Assembly: GCF_040253615.1 (NCBI RefSeq) | Contig: NZ_JBEJGY010000004.1 | Span: forward strand, 1,054,001-1,118,000 | Reading direction: 5' to 3' | Source: Streptomyces sp. Edi4 | Lineage (GTDB): Bacteria > Actinomycetota > Actinomycetes > Streptomycetales > Streptomycetaceae | Length of the DNA: 64,000 nt | Shown here: piece after piece, positions 25,024 through 34,421 of the stretch | Layout: the number at the start of each line of letters is the position of its first letter | How positions within the stretch are numbered: position 1 is the first letter of the stretch | Notes under the pieces: model-generated | What the model saw: only the letters and a program-made list of their open reading frames with translations | Told to the model about the DNA's origin: nothing | The model's database searches: none | Made by a program: the position numbers and the translations under genes

Positions 25024-26228
25024 CCGTTCATCTGCACTGGTTCCTGCCCACCGGCGGCGACGGCCGGACCCTGGTCGACCGTCACGCCTACACCGACGGT
25101 GGCGTCGGGCGTTCCCGTCGGGGGCCCGTCAGCGGAGTACGCGCGCCCGATATCGACTATCTGGTCCAAATAGCCAAGGCGGCCGAGCACTTGGGCTTCG
25201 AGGCGGTTCTGACGCCCACGGGCACGTGGTGCGAGGACGCGTGGCTGACCACGGCCGCGCTCGCCCAGCACACCGAGCGCCTGAAGTTCCTCGTCGCGTT
25301 CAGGCCGGGCGTCATCTCCCCCGTGCTCGCCGCGCAGATGGCGGCCACCTACCAGCGCGTCACACGCGGCCGGCTGCTTCTGAACGTGGTGACGGGCGGC
25401 GACTCCACCGAACAGCGCCGCTTCGGCGACCACCTCGATCACGACCGTCGCTACGCGCGGACCGGAGAATTCCTCACGGTGCTACGCGGCGCCTGGCGCG
25501 GGCAGCCCTATGACTTCACCGGCGAGCACTACCAGGTGGAGGGCGCGCTGACCGCGCTGCCGCCTGACCCGCTGCCGGAGATCTTCTTCGGGGGCTCGTC
25601 GCCGGCCGCGGGCCCGGTGGCCGCCGGACACGCGGATGTGTATCTGACCTGGGGCGAGCCGCCCGCGCAGGTGAAGCAGAAGATCGACTGGATCCGGGAA
25701 CTCGCGCGCGAGCGCGGGCGCACGGTGCGGTTCGGCATCCGGCTGCACACCATCTCGCGTGACTCCTCGCGTGAGGCGTGGGCGACGGCCGACCGGCTGC
25801 TCGGCGACCTCGACGCGGAGACGATCGCGGCGGCGCAGGAGGCGCTGGGCAGGAGCGAGTCGGTGGGCCAGCGGCGGATGCTCGCGCTGCACGGCGGCTC
25901 GCGCGACAACCTGGAGATCTCGCCCAATCTGTGGGCCGGCGTGGGTCTCGTACGGGGCGGGGCGGGCACGGCGCTGGTCGGCAGCCATGGCGAGGTGGCC
26001 GACCGGATCGAGGAGTACCACGAGCTCGGCATCGAGCACTTCGTGCTCTCCGGCTACCCGCATCTGGAGGAGGCGTACTGGTTCGGCGAGGGCGTGACGC
26101 CGGAGCTCGCGGCGCGTGGGCTCCTCACGAAAATCCCGGCCTCCCCGCTGCTCGGGGTGCCCGACGCGAGCGGCCGGCCGGCCTCCGCGCCGGGCGGGGC
26201 GCCGCTCCTGGGGGGAGGCGGCCGCTGA
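25020..26228 (+). CDS. ssuD: FMNH2-dependent alkanesulfonate monooxygenase
   Basis: A 402-residue luciferase-like monooxygenase that uses reduced FMN and O2 to split alkanesulfonates into aldehyde and sulfite. The SsuD pattern is present: HWFLPTGGDGR at the N-terminus, FEAVLTPTGTWCEDAW (active-site Cys region), LLNVVTGGDSTEQRRFGDHL and VGQRRM. Length slightly exceeds E. coli SsuD (381) through a Gly/Ala/Pro-rich C-terminal tail. No SsuE flavin reductase is present in the window, so reduced FMN must come from elsewhere. Confidence 0.93.
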   Translation: MTVHLHWFLPTGGDGRTLVDRHAYTDGGVGRSRRGPVSGVRAPDIDYLVQIAKAAEHLGFEAVLTPTGTWCEDAWLTTAALAQHTERLKFLVAFRPGVISPVLAAQMAATYQRVTRGRLLLNVVTGGDSTEQRRFGDHLDHDRRYARTGEFLTVLRGAWRGQPYDFTGEHYQVEGALTALPPDPLPEIFFGGSSPAAGPVAAGHADVYLTWGEPPAQVKQKIDWIRELARERGRTVRFGIRLHTISRDSSREAWATADRLLGDLDAETIAAAQEALGRSESVGQRRMLALHGGSRDNLEISPNLWAGVGLVRGGAGTALVGSHGEVADRIEEYHELGIEHFVLSGYPHLEEAYWFGEGVTPELAARGLLTKIPASPLLGVPDASGRPASAPGGAPLLGGGGR

Positions 26229-26273
26229 GCCGTCCCTACGGCGAAACGTCCGGGGAAGATCTCCGCACTCCGC

Positions 26274-27413
26274 GTGGTTGGTAGAACCGTGAACTACACC
26301 GGGGTGCGCGAGGTGGACGTGGTGGTCATAGGCGCCGGGCAGGCGGGTCTGTCCGGCGCCTACCACCTGCGGCGGGCCGGTCTCGTGCCCGACCGCGACT
26401 TCGTGGTGCTCGACCACGCGCCCCGGCCGGGCGGAGCCTGGCAGTTCCGCTGGCCCTCGCTCACCTACGGCAAGGTCCACGGGATGCACGCCCTGCCCGG
26501 CATGGAGCTGACCGGGGCGGCCGCCGAGCGCCCGTCGTCCGAGGTGATCGGGGAGTATTTCGCCGCGTACGAGGACCGTTTCGGCCTGCGGGTGCGCCGG
26601 CCGGTCGAGGTGAGCGCCGTACGTGAGGGCGAGGGCGGTCGGCTGCTCGTCGAGACGTCCGATGGCGCCTTCGCGACGCGTGCGCTGATCAACGCGACCG
26701 GGACCTGGGACCGGCCGTTCTGGCCGCGCTATCCGGGTCAAGAGACGTTCCGGGGGCGGCAGTTGCACACGGCGGACTATCCGGGTCCCGACGCCTTCGC
26801 GGGGCTTCGGGTGATCGTGGTCGGCGGCGGGGCCTCGGGCACCCAGCACCTGATGGAGATCGCCGAGGTGGCCGCGGACACGACGTGGGTGACGCGCAGG
26901 CCGCCGGTCTTCCGCGAGGGCCCCTTCGACGAGGAGGCCGGGCGGCGGGCCGTGGCGATGGTCGAGGAGCGTGTGCGGCTCGGGCTCGCGCCGATGAGCG
27001 TGGTCTCGGTGACCGGGCTGCCGTTGAACGACGCGGTGCGGGCGGCGCGGGCCAAGGGGATCCTCGACCGGCTGCCGATGTTCGACCGGATCACCGAGCA
27101 CGCCGTGGTCTGGGACGACGGGCGGAGCGTGGCGGCCGACGTCATCCTCTGGGCGACCGGTTTCCGTGCGGCCATCGGCCATCTCGGTCCGCTGGGGCTG
27201 CGCGAGCCGGGCGGCGGCATCCGGCTCGAAGGGACCAAGGCGGTCAGGGACGAGCGGATCCATCTGGTCGGCTACGGCCCCTCGGCCTCGACGATCGGCG
27301 CCAACCGGGCGGGCCGGGCGGCGGCGCGGGAGATCGGACGGCTCCTGGCGAGCGAGCACGGGCCGGCCGGCGAGCGGGCGCCCGCGCCGGTGCGGGCGCC
27401 GGCCACGGCGTGA
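26274..27413 (+). CDS. FAD/NAD(P)-dependent flavoprotein monooxygenase-like oxidoreductase
   Basis: A 379-residue two-Rossmann flavoprotein. The N-terminal FAD-binding motif is GAGQAG (near residue 20), followed by GGAWQFRW; an FMO/CzcO-like FRGRQLHTADYPG motif and a second NADPH-binding GGGASG lie around residues 160-190; ATGFR is the late conserved motif. It follows ssuD by 45 bp and may supply or process organosulfur intermediates, but this is inferred from position. GTG codons at 26274, 26289 and 26304 are all possible starts. It ends exactly where the convergent MltG-like gene ends. Confidence 0.85.
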   Translation: MVGRTVNYTGVREVDVVVIGAGQAGLSGAYHLRRAGLVPDRDFVVLDHAPRPGGAWQFRWPSLTYGKVHGMHALPGMELTGAAAERPSSEVIGEYFAAYEDRFGLRVRRPVEVSAVREGEGGRLLVETSDGAFATRALINATGTWDRPFWPRYPGQETFRGRQLHTADYPGPDAFAGLRVIVVGGGASGTQHLMEIAEVAADTTWVTRRPPVFREGPFDEEAGRRAVAMVEERVRLGLAPMSVVSVTGLPLNDAVRAARAKGILDRLPMFDRITEHAVVWDDGRSVAADVILWATGFRAAIGHLGPLGLREPGGGIRLEGTKAVRDERIHLVGYGPSASTIGANRAGRAAAREIGRLLASEHGPAGERAPAPVRAPATA

Positions 27414-28241
27414 TCAGACGGAACCGCTCCGCTGCTTCTGGTTCTCGTTGAACTCCCTTACGTTCAGGAGATGTTGGGCGTAGCTGTCGGTGAAGCGGGT
27501 GTCGCCGGGCGCCACGGTCACGAAGTACAGCCAGTTGCCGGGGGTGGGACGGATCGCGGCGTCCAGCGCCTGTTGCCCCGGGTTGCCGATGGGGGTCGGC
27601 GGCAGACCCTTGTGCTCATAGGTGTTGTAGGGGCTGTCGGTCTTGGTGTCGCGCGTGGTGGTGGCCGGCGTCGAGCGGTTGAGCGCGTAGTTCAGCGTCG
27701 AGTCCATCTGAAGCGGCATGCCTTGGCCCAGACGGTTGCGGATGACCCGGGCGACCTTGCCCATGTCGGCCGCCGAGTCCGCCTCCGCCTGCACGATCCC
27801 CGCGATGGTCACCAGCTGGTAGACCGTCAGGCCGCTGCTCCGGGCGCCCTCGGTGATCCGGTCCTGCCCGAAACGCCCCTTGGCGGTCGCGACCATATAG
27901 GCGAGCAGGCCGCCAGGGGTCGCGTCCTCCTTGACGGGATAGGTGGCCGGGTAGAGATAGCCCTCGGGGTTGCCCTTGGCCTCGGCCGGAAGCTTCAGGT
28001 CCGTCGTGGCTGCGGCCTTCTTGGTGGTGCCGGGCGGCAGATGGAGGCGCTGGTCGAGTGCCGCGTACACCTGGCTCGCCCGCCATCCCTCGGGGACGAC
28101 CAGGCTCCTGGCCGGGGCGCCGGACTCCCGCAGCACCAGCAACAGCGCCGCGCCGGCCACCGCGAGCAGCGCGAGCAGCAGCAGAAACAGCCGGCCGCGC
28201 CGGGTCAGCCGGGGCCTTCGGCCGTACGAGGTCGCACTCAT
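27414..28241 (-). CDS. MltG/YceG-like endolytic transglycosylase
   Basis: A 275-residue, type-II membrane protein: one N-terminal helix (about 17-38), then an extracellular YceG-like domain. Family motifs are present in order: EGYLYPATY, VTIAGIVQAEA with the probable catalytic Glu, and PYNTYEHKGLPPTPIGNPG with ALDAAI. It is shorter than E. coli MltG (340) because the N-terminal LysM-like part is reduced. It probably trims nascent peptidoglycan. A second MltG in the genome is expected, since the housekeeping copy usually sits with the aroE/ruvX-region genes. Confidence 0.85.
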   Translation of the reverse strand: MSATSYGRRPRLTRRGRLFLLLLALLAVAGAALLLVLRESGAPARSLVVPEGWRASQVYAALDQRLHLPPGTTKKAAATTDLKLPAEAKGNPEGYLYPATYPVKEDATPGGLLAYMVATAKGRFGQDRITEGARSSGLTVYQLVTIAGIVQAEADSAADMGKVARVIRNRLGQGMPLQMDSTLNYALNRSTPATTTRDTKTDSPYNTYEHKGLPPTPIGNPGQQALDAAIRPTPGNWLYFVTVAPGDTRFTDSYAQHLLNVREFNENQKQRSGSV

Positions 28242-28507
28242 GGCGGCACGCTACCCCTAAATTTGGGACATATCGGGCACCCGACAGTATGCGACGCGCG
28301 TCGCGCTCAGCCTCGGCCTCGGTCCTGGCGAACACACGAACAGGGGATCGGATGTTCGCCGGTACGCGTGATCGTCCCGGCTTTCGTTGCCCAACTCCCT
28401 TGTGGCGACGGATGCTTGAGGGGCGCAAGCGACGGTCTGGAGACCGGGCTCGCGCAGTCCCACGACGGCATCGCCCTGATGCCTCCACACCAGCAGAAAG
28501 CACCATC
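28242..28507. other. Divergent intergenic region upstream of the 19-aa ORF
   Basis: 266 bp between the MltG-like start and the 19-residue ORF. I find no convincing gene, repeat or promoter match; an AT-richer stretch at about 28250-28290 is the likeliest promoter area. Confidence 0.4.
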
Positions 28508-28567
28508 ATGAACCTGATCACCGACCTGCTCGCCGGCGTCTTCCACTTCCTCGGCTGGCTCGTCTGA
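28508..28567 (+). CDS. 19-residue hydrophobic peptide ORF
   Basis: MNLITDLLAGVFHFLGWLV: a single amphipathic or hydrophobic helix with one acidic residue and aromatic anchors near the C-terminus, resembling short membrane-active peptides. The stop codon is 17 nt before a strong terminator hairpin, which supports a real transcription unit. The ribosome-binding site is weak (AGAAAG at best). It could be a conserved small membrane peptide; no family is recognised. Confidence 0.5.
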   Translation: MNLITDLLAGVFHFLGWLV

Positions 28568-28584
28568 CGCTGCTCATGCCCGGC

Positions 28585-28616
28585 GCCGCCGTTCCCCGTC
28601 CCACGGGAGCGGCGGC
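28585..28616. terminator. Bidirectional terminator hairpin
   Basis: GCCGCCGTTCCCCGT pairs with ACGGGAGCGGCGGC (one bulge, one mismatch) around a short loop. It lies between the 19-aa ORF and the convergent ABC exporter gene. Confidence 0.75.
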
Positions 28617-28647
28617 GTCGCCGTGTGCGAGCCCCCGGCGCGCGGCC

Positions 28648-30459
28648 TCAGCTGCGGGCGGGGGCCGGCTCGGCGTCCCTGCGCACCAGCGCGGCATATC
28701 TGCCGTCCTGGTCGAGCAGTTCCTCGTGGGTGCCGCGCTCGACGATCACGCCCGCGTCGAGTACGACGATCTGGTCCGCGTCGCGCACGGTGGAGAGCCG
28801 GTGGGCGATGGTGATGGTGGTGCGGCCCTCGGAGAGCGCGTCGATGGCCCGCTGCACCGCGTGTTCGGTCCGGGTGTCGAGCGCGCTGGTCGCCTCGTCG
28901 AGGATCAGGACCGGCGGATCGCGCAGGATCGTCCGGGCGATCGCCAGGCGCTGCTTCTCCCCGCCGGAGAACCGGTAGCCACGCTCACCCACCAGGGTGT
29001 CGTAGCCGTCCGGCAGCGAGACGATGTGGTCGTGGATCTGGGCCGCGCGGGCGGCCGCCTCCAGTTCCTCGTCGCCGGCCTCGGGCTTGGCGAAGCGCAG
29101 GTTCTCGGCGACCGAGGCGTGGAAGAGGTACGTCTCCTGGGAGACCACGCCGATCGCGCGGGCCAGGCTGTCGAAGTCGAGTTCGCGCACGTCCACCCCG
29201 TCCAGCGTGACGCGGCCGCCGGTGACGTCGTACAGGCGCGGCACCAGATAGCTGAGCGTGGACTTGCCGGAGCCGGTGGGGCCGACGACGGCGAGGCTGC
29301 TGCCTGCCGGAACGGTCAGGTCGATACCCGAAAGCGTGGGGCGCTCCTGCTGCTCGTCGTAGCGGAAGTCGACGTTATCGAAGCGGACCGTGCCGCGCGC
29401 CGCGTCCAGATGGACCGGCTCGTCGGGCTCGGTGATGTCCACCGGAAGGTCGAGGTATTCGAAGATCCGCTGGAAGAGGGCGAGCGAGGTCTGCATCTGC
29501 ACGCCCGTGGACAGCAGGCTCACGGCGGGCCGGAACAGGCCCTGCTGGAGCGAGACGAAGGCGACGAGGGTGCCGATGGAGACGGAGGGGCCGCCGGTCT
29601 CCAGGGTCAGGCCGGCCGCCCAGTAGATGACGGCGGGCATGGCGGCCATAACGATGCCGATGGTGGACATGCGCCAGCGCCCGGCCATGTTGGAGCGGAC
29701 TTCGAGGTCGACAAGGAGCTCGGACTCGGCGGCGAAGTTCTTGGTCAGCGAGTCGGTGCGGCCCATGGTGCGGCCCAGCAGGATGCCGCTGACCGAGAGT
29801 GATTCGGTGACCTCGGCGGCCATGGCGGCCATCTGCTTCTGACGCTGGGTGGTGATCTTCTTGCGTTCGCGGCCCACGCGGCGGCTGATCCAGACGAAGA
29901 CCGGAAGCAGCAGCAGCGAGACGCAGGTCAGGCGCCAGTCGAGCGCGAGCATGGCCACGACGGAGGCGACGACGGCCGTCAGATTGGAGACCAGGGAAGT
30001 GGCGGTGGAGGTGACGGTCGCCTGCATGCCGCCGATGTCGTTGGCGATGCGGGACTGCACCTCGCCGGTGCGGGTCCGCGTGAAGAAGGCGAGCGGCATG
30101 CGCTGGAGCTGCGCGTAGACCGCCGTCCGCAGATCGTGCATGACGCGCTGGCCGACGGTGGTGCTGATCAACGTCTGGAGGACGCCGAAGACGCTGGTGA
30201 GGACCGCCGTGCCGATCATGCCGAGGGCGAGCAGGCTCAGCAGGCCCGTGCGGCCGCGCGGGATGGCGACGTCGAGGATTTCGCGGAGCAGGAACGGCGT
30301 GGCCACCGAGACGAGCGAGGACGCGGCGACGAGCAGCCCCACGACGGCGAGACGGCCCCGGTAGGGGCGGAACAGGCCGAGGATGCGGCGGATCTGGGCC
30401 GGCTCCTTCGGCTCGGTGCCACGGGGCGGGGGTGTCCAGGTGGATTGTTCGGGGCGCAT
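28648..30459 (-). CDS. Multidrug-type ABC exporter (half-transporter)
   Basis: A 603-residue half-size exporter with a six-helix membrane domain (about 35-320) and an ATPase domain: Walker A GPTGSGKST, signature FSGGEKQR, Walker B VLILDEATSALD, H-loop IAHRLST. All motifs are canonical, so a homodimer is likely (LmrA/MsbA-like). The ATG at 30459 lies just after AAGGAG; a start 11 codons earlier is possible but lacks a ribosome-binding site. It is divergent from a MarR regulator with a shared palindrome in the promoter region, a standard arrangement for drug-inducible efflux. Confidence 0.92.
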   Translation of the reverse strand: MRPEQSTWTPPPRGTEPKEPAQIRRILGLFRPYRGRLAVVGLLVAASSLVSVATPFLLREILDVAIPRGRTGLLSLLALGMIGTAVLTSVFGVLQTLISTTVGQRVMHDLRTAVYAQLQRMPLAFFTRTRTGEVQSRIANDIGGMQATVTSTATSLVSNLTAVVASVVAMLALDWRLTCVSLLLLPVFVWISRRVGRERKKITTQRQKQMAAMAAEVTESLSVSGILLGRTMGRTDSLTKNFAAESELLVDLEVRSNMAGRWRMSTIGIVMAAMPAVIYWAAGLTLETGGPSVSIGTLVAFVSLQQGLFRPAVSLLSTGVQMQTSLALFQRIFEYLDLPVDITEPDEPVHLDAARGTVRFDNVDFRYDEQQERPTLSGIDLTVPAGSSLAVVGPTGSGKSTLSYLVPRLYDVTGGRVTLDGVDVRELDFDSLARAIGVVSQETYLFHASVAENLRFAKPEAGDEELEAAARAAQIHDHIVSLPDGYDTLVGERGYRFSGGEKQRLAIARTILRDPPVLILDEATSALDTRTEHAVQRAIDALSEGRTTITIAHRLSTVRDADQIVVLDAGVIVERGTHEELLDQDGRYAALVRRDAEPAPARS

Positions 30460-30518
30460 GGGCTCCTTCGACAGGGGTGAGGGCGCCCGCACGGAGGCGG
30501 AGCGGCGGCGACTTCGGG

Positions 30519-30551
30519 ATCATAGCTCATTGTTACCTATACTCACAATGA
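30519..30551. promoter_or_regulatory. Overlapping divergent promoters and MarR operator
   Basis: A perfect TCATTGT/ACAATGA inverted repeat (30527-30551, 11-bp spacer) overlaps two promoters. For the exporter (minus strand): TTGTGA (30548-30543), 18 bp, TATGAT (30524-30519). For the marR gene (plus strand): -10 TATACT at 30538-30543, inside the palindrome. Bound MarR would block both. Confidence 0.7.
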
Positions 30552-30575
30552 ACGAGGTCCTGTTATTGTTCCCGT

Positions 30576-31085
30576 ATGCAGCCACACATCTCCCGGGCCG
30601 CCCCAACCGTCCGCCCAGCCGTCCGCCCCGCCGTCGGTACCGACGCGGCCGCCGACGCCGACGGCCTGCTGGCCGAGCAGTTGCTGCGGCTGACCCGCCG
30701 ACTGCACCGCATCCAGAAACACCACTTGGAGCCGGTCGGCATCACGCCCGCGCAGTCCCGGCTGCTGCGCACGGTCGCGCACTGGAACGAGCCGCCGCGC
30801 ATGGCCGATCTCGCCGCGCGTCTGGAGGTCGTCCCGCGCGCCGTGACCACCCTGGTCGACGCCCTGGAGGAGAGCGGCCACGTGCGCCGGGTGCCCGATC
30901 CCGCCAACCGCCGGGTGATCCGCATCGAGCTCACCGACGCGGGCCGCGCCACGCTGCGCGCGCTGCGGGGCGCGCGCCGGGGCGCGGCGGAGGAGATCCT
31001 GGCCCCTTTGACCGCCGGCCAGCGTGCGGTCCTCGGTGAACTCCTGACCACCCTGATGGACGGCGCACCGCAGGGCCGCTGCTGA
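30576..31085 (+). CDS. MarR-family transcriptional regulator
   Basis: A 169-residue winged-helix regulator. After an Ala/Pro/Val-rich N-terminal ~25 residues comes the MarR fold: [15 protein letters not shown], the recognition region [20 protein letters not shown] and the wing [16 protein letters not shown]. It is divergent from an ABC exporter and almost certainly represses it and itself through the palindrome at 30527-30551. The effector is unknown, probably a toxic exporter substrate. Confidence 0.9.
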   Translation: MQPHISRAAPTVRPAVRPAVGTDAAADADGLLAEQLLRLTRRLHRIQKHHLEPVGITPAQSRLLRTVAHWNEPPRMADLAARLEVVPRAVTTLVDALEESGHVRRVPDPANRRVIRIELTDAGRATLRALRGARRGAAEEILAPLTAGQRAVLGELLTTLMDGAPQGRC

Positions 31086-31179
31086 GCGACACGCACCTCG
31101 CGGCCCCCCGATGAAGCGTCACCAGGCGCCCAGCGACCGGTATCAAGAGTCCACATCCGGTCGATCACCTGGAGACTCG

Positions 31180-32595
31180 TTGAACGAGGCAGCATCGGAG
31201 CACCACGACGTCAGCCGCCGCTCCGTCCTGCGGGGCGCGGGCGCCGCGGGCGCCGCGAGCGCCGGCATGGGGCTCGGCGTGACCACGACACCGGCCACGG
31301 CGGCCCAGCACGCGGGCCGGCCGCCGGCGGCGACACCGCCCCGCCAGGGCGAGACCATGATCGGGGTGCCCTTCGAGCGGCGCTCCACGGTGCGGATCGC
31401 GATGATCGGTCTCGGCAACCGGGGCGCCGCGATGCTCGATCTGTATCTGGCCGTACCGGGGGTCGCCGTGGTCGCGCTGTGCGATCCGGTGAAGGCGAAG
31501 GCCGAGCGTGCCGCCGCCAAGGTGGCGGCCGCTGGACAGCCCGCGCCCACCGTGTACGTCCACGGCGAGGACGACTACGCCCAGTTGCTCCAGCGCGGCG
31601 ACGTGGACTTCGCGCATGTCGCCACCCCCTGGGACTCCCACTTCGAGATCGCGAAGTCCGCCCTCCTGAACGGCGTCCATGTCGGAGTGGAGTGCCCGCT
31701 CGCGCTCCAACTCGACCAGCTGTGGGAACTCGTGGACCTCTCCGAGCGGACCCGAAGGCACTGCGTGCAGCTGGAGAACTGCTGCTACGGGCGCAACGAG
31801 ATGCGGGTCCTTCGCATGGCGCACGCGGGCAAGTTCGGGGATCTGCTGCACGGCGCGGGCGCGTACAACCACGATCTGCGCGCCATGATGTTCGACCCGG
31901 CCTACTACGAAGGCCCCTGGCGCCGGCTGTGGCACACCCGGCTGCGCGGCGACCTCTACCCCAACCACGGCTTCGGCCCTGTCGCCAACTACATGGACCT
32001 CAACCGGGGCGACCGCGCCGTGAGCATCGTCAGCGTCGGGACGCCCTCGCTCGGCCTCGCGCAGTACCGGGCAGCCCACATGCCCGCCGGCGACCCGAGC
32101 TGGAAGGAGACGTACATCGGCAGCGATCGCACCATCAGCCTCGTGGAGACCGCCAAGGGGCGCGTGATCCGGCTCGAGCACGACGTGTCGACGCCGCACC
32201 CCTACAGCCGGATCAACAGCCTCGCCGGCACCAAGGGGCTCTTCGAGGACTATCCCGAGCGGATCTACCTGGAGAGCGATCACCACGACGACGCGTGGGG
32301 CGACTTCTCGACGTACGCCGAGTGGGACCACTGGCTGTGGAAGGAGCACGCCCATCCGCCGGGCACCCACGGCGGGATGGACTACATGCTGGTGTTCCGC
32401 CTGACGCAGTGCATGCGCCTCGGGCTCGTGCCGGACTTCGACGTGTACGACGCGGCGACCTGGACCGCGCCGGTGCCGCTGAGCCATCTGTCCATCAAAC
32501 AGCGGGGCCTGCCGCAGGAGATCCCCGACTTCACCCGGGGCGAGTGGAAGAAGCCCCGCCCTGGAATGGACTCCGCCAAGCCCGCCGGGGCCTGA
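31180..32595 (+). CDS. Tat-exported Gfo/Idh/MocA-family oxidoreductase, GH109-like
   Basis: About 471 residues. A twin-arginine signal ([18 protein letters not shown]) is followed by an NAD-binding Rossmann fold ([16 protein letters not shown]) and the MocA C-terminal domain ([32 protein letters not shown]). The sequence resembles GH109 glycosidases, which use bound NAD+ to cleave alpha-N-acetylgalactosaminides. I favour the TTG at 31180 because GGAGA is well spaced before it; an ATG at 31111 in the same frame has no ribosome-binding site. Its neighbour is a convergent secreted PNGase A-like protein, hinting at glycoconjugate degradation. Confidence 0.85.
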   Translation: MNEAASEHHDVSRRSVLRGAGAAGAASAGMGLGVTTTPATAAQHAGRPPAATPPRQGETMIGVPFERRSTVRIAMIGLGNRGAAMLDLYLAVPGVAVVALCDPVKAKAERAAAKVAAAGQPAPTVYVHGEDDYAQLLQRGDVDFAHVATPWDSHFEIAKSALLNGVHVGVECPLALQLDQLWELVDLSERTRRHCVQLENCCYGRNEMRVLRMAHAGKFGDLLHGAGAYNHDLRAMMFDPAYYEGPWRRLWHTRLRGDLYPNHGFGPVANYMDLNRGDRAVSIVSVGTPSLGLAQYRAAHMPAGDPSWKETYIGSDRTISLVETAKGRVIRLEHDVSTPHPYSRINSLAGTKGLFEDYPERIYLESDHHDDAWGDFSTYAEWDHWLWKEHAHPPGTHGGMDYMLVFRLTQCMRLGLVPDFDVYDAATWTAPVPLSHLSIKQRGLPQEIPDFTRGEWKKPRPGMDSAKPAGA

Positions 32596-32601
32596 GGGCG
32601 G

Positions 32602-32647
32602 GGCGGGCGCCGGCCCCCTGGTCCGGGCGGGGTCCCGGTCGCCCGCC
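32602..32647. terminator. Compound hairpin between convergent genes
   Basis: GGCGGGC (32602) pairs with GCCCGCC (32641-32647), with inner complementary GC-rich segments. It lies in the 60-bp gap between the convergent Gfo/Idh and PNGase A-like genes and may terminate both. Confidence 0.5.
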
Positions 32648-32655
32648 TTGGCGGC

Positions 32656-34260
32656 TCAGCAGTGCCGGACGTCCTGCGTCAGGGCGCCCTGTGCCGTCTT
32701 GAGGCCGCGGTCGTAGCACCCGTCCGAGCCGTACAGGCGGTAGCGCTCGGCCGAGGTGCCGACCGCGTGGCGCTGATCGCGCGGCACGTTCATGGTCCAG
32801 GCCGCGTCACCCTGATAGGTGTCGTCGAGGTGGGAGAAGGCGGTGGGGCGCGCACCGCGCAGGGTGAGCGCGTCCGCGCGGTCGCCGAGGGTGATGACGG
32901 TGCGCAGGCGGCCGTCCGTGGCGATGGTCGTCGTACCGTCCATCGTGTAGGTCCGGTCGTCGCGGTCGGTCACCGCCGGACCGCGCCCCTTGGTCGTCAC
33001 GCTCTCCTCGTCGCGCCAACTCCCCTTCAGCGCGTCGGTGTTCTCGCCCTCCGTCCAGCGGTGGACCGAGTCGCCGGCCACCGAGCGCGTCACCGTCGTG
33101 GTGACGCGGCCGTGGGAGGTGTCGAGGTAGCCGGCCGTGGTAAGGCGGTGGCTGCTGTGGGCGTCGAGACGCAGTTCGGGCGAACCCGGCTTGTACGTGG
33201 TCGAGTTGACCGGCTCCGTCTCGTCGTGACGGGTGAGGGCGCCGGTGACGATCTTGCGCCCCGGGTCCTGCCAGATGAGCAGGTTGGTGGGCGTGGACCA
33301 GCCGGCCTGCCCGGCGGGCACCCCTGCGACCGAAACCTCCACCTGGTGCGGACGCCCGTCGTTGAGCATCGCGGCGTACGGCGTCAGGTCGTAGGTGACG
33401 GGCTGGACGTCGAAGGCGCGCGGGGCGGGCACGACGTACCAGAGGAAGGGGTTGGACCAGCCGCCCGTCCATACGGTGGGGAACGGGGCCGCTATGCCGG
33501 CGAGTTGGCCGTCGACCTTGATCTGCACCTCGCGGTTGGGCCCGGCCTGCGCCTTGCAGGAGTAGGCGGCGGGGTCGGGGACCGCGAGATACCAGAACTC
33601 CTCGCAGCCGCCGCCGGAGCCGGTGGCGTACACCTCGGCGAGCAGGCGTTCGGAGTTGCGCGGAGTGGTGACCCGCGCGGTGTCGAGGGCGAGCACCTGG
33701 TCGGGGGTGGCCGCGGGCGCGGTCCGGGCGTCGGCGGCGTAGAAGGTGAGGGTCACCTTGACGTCGATGACGCCGGTGTAGGTGTCGTCCACGGTGTTGC
33801 CGATGAGCATCTCGACGGGCTGGGCGGAGCGGAAGGTGGAGCTGTAGCGGGTGACGTCCTTCTCGACGTTCCAGGCGATGCCGTCCGCCGAGGGTTCCGG
33901 CGTCGAGGTGCGCAACACCTCGACGCCGCCCACGTGCAGATAGCCGAGCCGGTCGTACTGACGCCCCTTGACCTTGCCGTCGAGGCGCAGCACCACCTTG
34001 CTCCACCGGTCGCCGCAGCCCTTGGGGGGTGCGTAACTGCCCCGGTAGGGCGTGTAGTCGCGGAACTGGGTCTCGGCGATGGTGACTTGGCAGGACTTCG
34101 TGTGCGGGGTGGCGACCGGGGGCGCCGCGGTCAGCGGGTCGTGCCAGTCGGTGCCGAACTCGGTGGGCGGGGCAGCGGCGGCCGCCGGACCCGCGCCGAG
34201 CGCCAGGGCGGCGGCCAGGGTGAGGCCGCCGAGCATGGACATGATCCTTCGTCGTCTCAT
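32656..34260 (-). CDS. Secreted peptide-N4-asparagine amidase A (PNGase A)-like protein
   Basis: A 534-residue exported protein. MRRRRIMSMLGGLTLAAALA begins a signal peptide ending around residue 30. The mature part matches the PNGase A family: FRDYTPYRGSYAPPKGCGDRW, YDRLGYLHVGGVEVLRTSTPEP and IGNTVDDTYTGVIDV-type motifs, and a long beta-rich C-terminus. Several Cys suggest disulfides. The family removes N-glycans from glycopeptides; bacterial members are poorly studied. ATG 34260 gives the best signal peptide, although ATGs at 34242 and 34236 are better placed for GAAGGA. Confidence 0.8.
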   Translation of the reverse strand: MRRRRIMSMLGGLTLAAALALGAGPAAAAAPPTEFGTDWHDPLTAAPPVATPHTKSCQVTIAETQFRDYTPYRGSYAPPKGCGDRWSKVVLRLDGKVKGRQYDRLGYLHVGGVEVLRTSTPEPSADGIAWNVEKDVTRYSSTFRSAQPVEMLIGNTVDDTYTGVIDVKVTLTFYAADARTAPAATPDQVLALDTARVTTPRNSERLLAEVYATGSGGGCEEFWYLAVPDPAAYSCKAQAGPNREVQIKVDGQLAGIAAPFPTVWTGGWSNPFLWYVVPAPRAFDVQPVTYDLTPYAAMLNDGRPHQVEVSVAGVPAGQAGWSTPTNLLIWQDPGRKIVTGALTRHDETEPVNSTTYKPGSPELRLDAHSSHRLTTAGYLDTSHGRVTTTVTRSVAGDSVHRWTEGENTDALKGSWRDEESVTTKGRGPAVTDRDDRTYTMDGTTTIATDGRLRTVITLGDRADALTLRGARPTAFSHLDDTYQGDAAWTMNVPRDQRHAVGTSAERYRLYGSDGCYDRGLKTAQGALTQDVRHC

Positions 34261-34421
34261 GGACCAGGAGTGAAGCGCGAGCGCGCGCCCCGCGCCAGAC
34301 CCGGGCGCCCGGACATGGCGGATTCTGTGCCCCAACGCGGAAAAACCGTTTGAAATCCGCACCGGGAAAACGCGAACCTGGCACGACTCCAGCCACTCGA
34401 CGCGAGGAATTCCGGGACGTC

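Noticed and set aside
32662..34353. 563-residue plus-strand ORF
   Set aside because: Antisense shadow of the PNGase A-like gene, which has a signal peptide and conserved motifs.
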